Of a DNA stretch of 64,000 bases, positions 59,626 to 64,000 are shown piece by piece. The stretch is taken from positions 1-64,000 of the forward strand of contig NZ_JABBGM010000010.1 in the NCBI RefSeq assembly GCF_012927405.1, read 5' to 3'. This DNA comes from Novosphingobium olei (GTDB lineage Bacteria > Pseudomonadota > Alphaproteobacteria > Sphingomonadales > Sphingomonadaceae). Positions within the stretch are counted from its first letter, which is position 1, and the number at the start of each line of letters is the position of its first letter. A program made the translations under genes and the position numbers. Below the pieces are notes generated by a model. The model was not told the origin of the DNA. It searched no databases and worked only from the letters and a program-made list of their open reading frames with translations.

Positions 59626-59934
59626 ATGATCGAGGTGGATTTCGTGACGTCCGACGGCAGCCGCGAGCGCCTCTACGGACGCGAGGGGTACACGCTGATG
59701 GAAGTGGCGGTGCGGGCCGGAATCCCCGGCATCCGCGCCGAATGCGGCGGGGCCTGTGCCTGCGCCACCTGCCACGTATCGGTGGCGCCCGAATGGGCCG
59801 AACGCGTGGGCCCGCCGCACCTTGCCGAGGACATGCTGCTCGATTCGCTCGATCGCACGCCGACCTCGCGCCTCGCCTGCCAGGTCAAGCTGAAGGCCGC
59901 GCTCAACGGACTGGAAGTCCGCGTCCCCGAATAG
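59626..59934 (+). CDS. Adrenodoxin-type [2Fe-2S] ferredoxin
   Basis: 102 aa. Iron-sulfur ligands C40, C46, C49 and C85 (ECGGACACATCH and LACQV), the spacing C-x5-C-x2-C-xn-C of P450-partner ferredoxins; C44 is an extra cysteine. C-terminus VRVPE. 12 bases after the MDR gene. Likely donor to the P450 at 52943 or the Rieske oxygenase at 62543. No ferredoxin reductase gene lies in the window. Confidence 0.93.
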   Translation: MIEVDFVTSDGSRERLYGREGYTLMEVAVRAGIPGIRAECGGACACATCHVSVAPEWAERVGPPHLAEDMLLDSLDRTPTSRLACQVKLKAALNGLEVRVPE

Positions 59935-59949
59935 CGTTTGCGATCCCGC

Positions 59950-59972
59950 CTCCCTCGCGCCGGGCGAGGGAG
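59950..59972 (+). terminator. Hairpin after the ferredoxin gene
   Basis: CTCCCTCG (59950-59957) / CGAGGGAG (59965-59972), 7-base loop, between the convergent ferredoxin and SDR genes. No T run, so factor-independent stop is uncertain. Confidence 0.45.
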
Positions 59973-59986
59973 ACGGGGCCCTTGGA

Positions 59987-60787
59987 TCAGTTGCCCTGCG
60001 CCTGCATCGCGGCCATCACCGAAGCTGCGATTTCGTCCTTCCACGGGTTGCGGCGCAGCGTCAGCCCGCCGTTCACCTGCAGGTTCTGCCCGGTCATGAA
60101 GCATTCGTCGGACGAGAGCCATACGACCGCCGCCGCGATATCGTCCGACGTGCCGACACGGCCCAGCGGATAGGACGGCAGGAACGCCTCCCACAGCCCC
60201 GGGGTCTTGCCTTCGGCCGCCGTCATCGGCGTTTCGGTAAGGCCCGGCGAGATCGAGTTGGCGCGGATGCCCTGCCCGCCGAATTCGTTGGCGATGCAGC
60301 GGATCACGTGGTCGGTACCCGCCTTGGTGCCCATGTAGGCGGCGTGGTCGTTGAGCATGATCGTGGCCGTGGCCGACGAGATCTGGATGATCGAGCCGCC
60401 ATCCTTCATTGCCTCGATCATCGCCTGGAAGAACATGTACGGACCCTTGAACTGCAGGTCCGAAATGCGCTGGATTTCATCCTCGGTGGTTTCGAGGAAG
60501 GGCTTGAGCAGGCCCCAGCCGGTGGCGTTGACCGCGATGTCCACCCCGCCCATCTCTTCGACGGCGGCGGCGGCCAGCGCCTGGTTGTCATCCTTCCGGG
60601 TGATGTCGCACAACGCCATGAAGCCCTTGCCGGGGTGCGCGGCGACGAACTGGTCGAGGTATTCCGCCTTGCGCCCGGCCACCATCACCTTGGCCCCTTC
60701 GGCCACCAGCCGCCGGGCGATGACCTGGCCCATGTTGTCCTTGCCCGCCGCGCCGAGCACGATCGCCCGCTTGCCTTCCAGCCGCAT
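59987..60787 (-). CDS. Short-chain dehydrogenase/reductase
   Basis: 266 aa. Cofactor loop GAAGKDNMGQ (variant of TGxxxGxG), NATGWG in place of NNAG, catalytic S138, Y151 and K155 in ISSATATIMLNDHAAYMGTK, and SPGLTETPM. Part of a minus-strand operon with the CoA ligase (18-base gap). In such clusters SDRs oxidise a hydroxyl to ketone; substrate unknown. Confidence 0.88.
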   Translation of the reverse strand: MRLEGKRAIVLGAAGKDNMGQVIARRLVAEGAKVMVAGRKAEYLDQFVAAHPGKGFMALCDITRKDDNQALAAAAVEEMGGVDIAVNATGWGLLKPFLETTEDEIQRISDLQFKGPYMFFQAMIEAMKDGGSIIQISSATATIMLNDHAAYMGTKAGTDHVIRCIANEFGGQGIRANSISPGLTETPMTAAEGKTPGLWEAFLPSYPLGRVGTSDDIAAAVVWLSSDECFMTGQNLQVNGGLTLRRNPWKDEIAASVMAAMQAQGN

Positions 60788-60805
60788 TCGCCTTCTCCCT
60801 TTGAC

Positions 60806-62365
60806 CTAACCGCCGATCGTGCGGTCCGACGGCCAGAACGGCCGCCGCAATTCGCGCTTGTTGACCTTGCCCATGGCATTGCGACCGACCGTTTCGACAA
60901 GGTCGATGCTGCGGGGCCGCTTGTATCCGGCAAGCTTTTCGCGGGCGAAGGCGACAAGATCGTCGACCGTCACGGCCGCGCCTGCGCGCGGGACGACCAG
61001 CGCCTTCACCTCTTCGCCCATGTCGGCATTGGGCACGCCGATCACGGCGACATCCTCGACCGCGGGGTGCGTGATCAGCACCTGCTCGATCTCGGCCGGG
61101 TAGATGTTCACCCCGCCCGAAACGATCATGTCCGATGACCGGTCGGTGATGAAGACATAGCCTTCATCGTCGACATAGCCGATCTCGCCCAGCGTGAAGA
61201 CGCCCGGTTCGATGTGCGCGGCGGCGGTCTTTTCGGGATCGTTGTGATAGACGATGCCGCGCCCGGTGGGATCGCGGAAATAGAGCTGCCCGGCCTGGTT
61301 GGGCCCCAGCCGCGTGCCGTCTTCGGCCACCACCACCATTTCCAGCGGCGGCACCGCCTTGCCCACCGAGCCGGGCTTGCGCAGCCATTCCTCGGACGTG
61401 ATCATGTTGGTCGTGCCCGCCTCGGTCGCGCCATAGGCATCGACGAACACCGGCCCCCACCATTCGATCATCGCGCGCTTGACCTCCACCGGGCAGGCCG
61501 CGCCGGTGTGCGGGACCGAGCGCAGGCTCGACAGGTCGTAGCGGGTGCGCACCTCTTGCGGCAGCGCGAGCAGGCGCTGGAAGTGCGTCGGCACCATCAC
61601 CGATGTCGCCACCTTGTGCCGTTCGATCGCCACCAGGATCTGTTCGGCATCGAACCGGGGCAGGATCACCAGCGGGCGGCCGCCGCCAAGCTGGCGCACC
61701 GATCCCAGCGGCCCGGTGTGGTAGTTGGGCCCGACCAGCAGCACCGGCCCCGGATATCCCTCGTCGGTGTGGGCCAGCGCCACCTGTTCGCGCAGCGCGC
61801 GGAACAGGCCGGTCACGTCGGCTTCGCGCGGGAACATGCTGGGCGGGGTTTCCGCGCCCTTGGGCCGGCCCGTGGTGCCCGAGGTATAGTGCATGTAGGG
61901 CAGCGGCGGCATGTCCTCTGGCGGCGGCGCATCGCTGGCACCGGCCAGCCAGCCGTCCCAGTCGGTGACGCCGTCGATCCCTTCGCAACCCCATCCGATG
62001 ACCAGATCGATCCCCGCCGCGCGCGCCGCCTCGACGCCGACCGCTGCCGTCTGCGGCCCCACGAACAGCGCCCGCGCCCCGCTGTCCTTCAGGATGTAGG
62101 CAAGTTCCTCTGCGGTCAGGTGGAAGTTCGCCGGCACGCCCGAAACGCCCGCATGCAGCATGGCGAGGTAGGCCAGCGCGCATTCGGTCGAATTGTGCGC
62201 GAACACCGCGGCGCGCGGCGGATCGCCAAGATCGGTGTCGAGCAGCGCGTTGGTGGCGCGATTGATCAGGCGGTCGAGTTCGGCCCAGCTGACGGTGAGG
62301 CGACCATCGGTGACGGCCATGACATCAGGCGTGGCCCGGGCGCGTTCGGCGGCAACAAGCGACAT
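60806..62365 (-). CDS. Acyl-CoA synthetase (AMP-forming)
   Basis: 519 aa, start ATG 62365 (MSLVAAERARATPDVM). P-loop HYTSGTTGRPKGAE (159-172), YGATEAGTTNMI, GEIGYVDDEGYVFITDRSSD and the C-terminal lid RPRSIDLVETVGRNAMGKVN with the catalytic Lys. Activates a carboxylic acid to its CoA thioester, the entry step to the ACAD/aldolase genes. Confidence 0.9.
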   Translation of the reverse strand: MSLVAAERARATPDVMAVTDGRLTVSWAELDRLINRATNALLDTDLGDPPRAAVFAHNSTECALAYLAMLHAGVSGVPANFHLTAEELAYILKDSGARALFVGPQTAAVGVEAARAAGIDLVIGWGCEGIDGVTDWDGWLAGASDAPPPEDMPPLPYMHYTSGTTGRPKGAETPPSMFPREADVTGLFRALREQVALAHTDEGYPGPVLLVGPNYHTGPLGSVRQLGGGRPLVILPRFDAEQILVAIERHKVATSVMVPTHFQRLLALPQEVRTRYDLSSLRSVPHTGAACPVEVKRAMIEWWGPVFVDAYGATEAGTTNMITSEEWLRKPGSVGKAVPPLEMVVVAEDGTRLGPNQAGQLYFRDPTGRGIVYHNDPEKTAAAHIEPGVFTLGEIGYVDDEGYVFITDRSSDMIVSGGVNIYPAEIEQVLITHPAVEDVAVIGVPNADMGEEVKALVVPRAGAAVTVDDLVAFAREKLAGYKRPRSIDLVETVGRNAMGKVNKRELRRPFWPSDRTIGG

Positions 62366-62542
62366 CGGTACTCCCAGGAACGTTGGTCTTGTCGATCGAC
62401 CGGATATCGCGCGCCGAGGCATCGAAGGGATCGAGGCATCGGCGTGCGGCAAGGATAGGCGCGCGTGCCCCCTTGAGGCACTCACACTTGGATCAGGTGG
62501 CGCACCTGGATCGGGCAGGCAGAGCGTCGGAACCGGGCGGCC

Positions 62543-63964
62543 TCAGACCGCCGCCGCGTCCTTCGCCCGGCCTTCGGCCAGCATCGCATCGATCATCTGG
62601 TGCATCTTGCGGATGCGCAGTTCCGAATAGCGGCCCAGGTGGCAGACGCCCGTGCCCGATGCTTCCATGCCGGTCTGCACGTGCGGCAGGTTCGCCATGT
62701 CCTGTTCGAACACCGCGGCAAGGCCCGCCGACATGCCCGCCTTCGGCCCGTATTCGACCATGCTTTCATCCAGCCCGATCTCGAACACCCGCGCGGGCTT
62801 TGGCCGGGGCTGCCCCTTGGGCACGCGCTTCAGCATGTAGATGTCCATGATCGAGGTGGTGTGGTCGTGCCCGTTGGGCCGCCAGCGATAGACCAGGTTC
62901 GGCATGTGCCCCGCCCAGAAGCTCATGTGCGGCCACACGTTGTAGAGCAGCGCGTCGACCATCTCGGCATCGGATGCCGCGCTGTAATCGTGGCCGTCCT
63001 CGCCGCCGAGCGACTTGCGCGTGAATTCGGCCATGAACGTGCGCGCGGTCTCGCCATCGGGCACGCTGAGCGCCGCATCCGCCTTGCCCGCAAGCGAGCG
63101 CGAGCCGACGCCGAGCACCGCCTGCACCACTTCGTCCTGGCTGACTTCGCGGTCCATGTAGGGGCTGGGCACCATCTGCGCCGAAAATTGCCGCGTCACG
63201 TGTTCGCTCAGGATGTCGTACTGGCTGTTCACGTCGGCCAGATAGGGCAGCAGCTGCGGGTGCGTGGTGATCGCGTGGTGGCTTTCCATGAAGGCTTCCG
63301 CCGCCGCCTTCCAGTTGCACGGCACGATCTTCTGCACGTGGAAATGGATGTAGCGATCGTCGTGGGCATATCCTTCGAAATGTTCCGGCATGGGCGATAG
63401 CACGCTGGCGAGCGGGGCTGCGTCCTTGTCCATGTTGAGGAAGACATAGCCACCCCAGGTCTCGATCTTTGCCTGCGGCAGCGAAACGTCGCGATCCTGC
63501 CACTGCGGGAAGTCCCACGAAATCGGGTTGTCCTTGAAGCTGCCGTCGGTGTTCCAGGCGATGCCGTGGTAGGGGCAGCGGAACTCGTTCTTGCAGCCGC
63601 CGAACGTTGCCAGCTTGCGCCCGCGGTGGAGACAGGAATTGTAGAAGGCCCGGATCGCGCCATCGTCCTGCCGCACGATCAGGAAGGACTTGCCGGCGAT
63701 TTCATAGACGTAGGTATCGCCCGCATTGGGGATTTCCTCCTCGCGGCAGGCCATCTGCCAGATGCGCGGCCACAAGTACTTTTCCTCGGCCCGGGCGAAG
63801 GCGGGATCGAGGTAGCGCTGCACGTCGACGCCATCGGTGCCGATATCGGGCACCGGCCCTTCGCGCAGGTGTTCGGGAATCGGCCGGGTGTCGCGCTCGA
63901 GGATCTCCTCGTAGGTTTCCGCCGGATGGCGATCGGGGCGGAAACTGCGGGCTTCGACGTTCAT
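62543..63964 (-). CDS. Rieske-type aromatic-ring/steroid oxygenase alpha subunit
   Basis: 473 aa. Rieske ligands C111 and H113 in CLHRGRKL, C130 and H133 in CPYHG. Mononuclear iron site: NWKAAAEAFMESHHAITTHP with H230 and H235 (HxxxxH). A GGAGG site precedes the ATG at 63964. No beta subunit adjacent, so probably an alpha3-type monooxygenase such as KshA-like enzymes. Needs a reductase, not seen here. Confidence 0.9.
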   Translation of the reverse strand: MNVEARSFRPDRHPAETYEEILERDTRPIPEHLREGPVPDIGTDGVDVQRYLDPAFARAEEKYLWPRIWQMACREEEIPNAGDTYVYEIAGKSFLIVRQDDGAIRAFYNSCLHRGRKLATFGGCKNEFRCPYHGIAWNTDGSFKDNPISWDFPQWQDRDVSLPQAKIETWGGYVFLNMDKDAAPLASVLSPMPEHFEGYAHDDRYIHFHVQKIVPCNWKAAAEAFMESHHAITTHPQLLPYLADVNSQYDILSEHVTRQFSAQMVPSPYMDREVSQDEVVQAVLGVGSRSLAGKADAALSVPDGETARTFMAEFTRKSLGGEDGHDYSAASDAEMVDALLYNVWPHMSFWAGHMPNLVYRWRPNGHDHTTSIMDIYMLKRVPKGQPRPKPARVFEIGLDESMVEYGPKAGMSAGLAAVFEQDMANLPHVQTGMEASGTGVCHLGRYSELRIRKMHQMIDAMLAEGRAKDAAAV

Positions 63965-64000
63965 GATTGTGACCTCCGGCGCTGGCCGCGCGCGTGCGTT

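Overview
The window is about 64 kb of GC-rich alphaproteobacterial chromosome. Gene content points to a sphingomonad, most like Novosphingobium or Sphingobium: a DksA with a single zinc-site cysteine, two large TonB-dependent receptors, a SDHAF4/DUF1674 protein, CorA and CDF transporters of sphingomonad type, and the short REP-like palindromes common between genes in these genomes. I assigned the organism from gene style only; no rRNA is present.

Region 1 (1 to about 15.69 kb) is an accessory island ending at a tRNA-Lys(UUU) gene. It opens with the 3' end of an IS481-type transposase and holds mostly small, poorly known genes: a COG4705-like membrane protein, a secreted double-repeat peptide, a tiny lipoprotein, tiny membrane proteins, a three-gene module ending in a possible PD-(D/E)XK protein, an XRE regulator, and an SRAP/YedK DNA-protein crosslink gene. 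The right half carries a tightly overlapping + strand operon: a 48-aa ribbon-helix-helix protein, a 136-aa protein, a 323-aa phage-like protein and a 1485-aa phage ejection-type polyvalent protein with an intact-looking staphylococcal-nuclease domain at its N-terminus. No capsid, portal, terminase, tail or integrase gene is visible, so this is either a decayed prophage or a stand-alone phage-derived cassette.

Region 2 (15.7 to 33.7 kb) is conserved chromosome: tRNA-Lys, folK and aguB (overlapping, folK apparently starting at CTG), a secreted methyltransferase, msrA, an RsmB-type rRNA methyltransferase, DUF1674, DUF4112, a peptide-type ABC binding lipoprotein, PilZ, DksA, a Sel1 protein, CDF and CorA transporters, a Baeyer-Villiger-type monooxygenase, a CinA/MoaB-type protein, a chorismate-lyase-fold protein, an enoyl-CoA hydratase, an NAD-dependent epimerase, a CocE/NonD hydrolase and a lipocalin.

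Region 3 (33.7 to 44.8 kb): a repeat-rich gap of about 0.95 kb with a good sigma70-like promoter; a TolC/HlyD/ABC export operon whose ABC ATPase domain has lost all its catalytic motifs; an OxyR-like LysR gene without the peroxide-sensing cysteine, with an OxyR-type tetranucleotide repeat between it and the export operon; a second LysR gene; and, divergently, dabB-dabA for energised inorganic carbon uptake.

Region 4 (44.8 to 64 kb) looks like a catabolic cluster: an MFS carrier and alpha/beta hydrolase, TonB receptor, TetR, second TonB receptor, cytochrome P450, two acyl-CoA dehydrogenases, an SCP-x-type thiolase/aldolase paired with a DUF35 protein, an MDR oxidoreductase, adrenodoxin-type ferredoxin, SDR, acyl-CoA synthetase and a Rieske oxygenase. 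Together they suggest uptake, hydroxylation, CoA activation and side-chain shortening of a hydrophobic (steroid-, terpenoid- or branched-alkyl-like) substrate. A near-identical ATGCAA-type motif upstream of several of these genes may tie them into one regulon.
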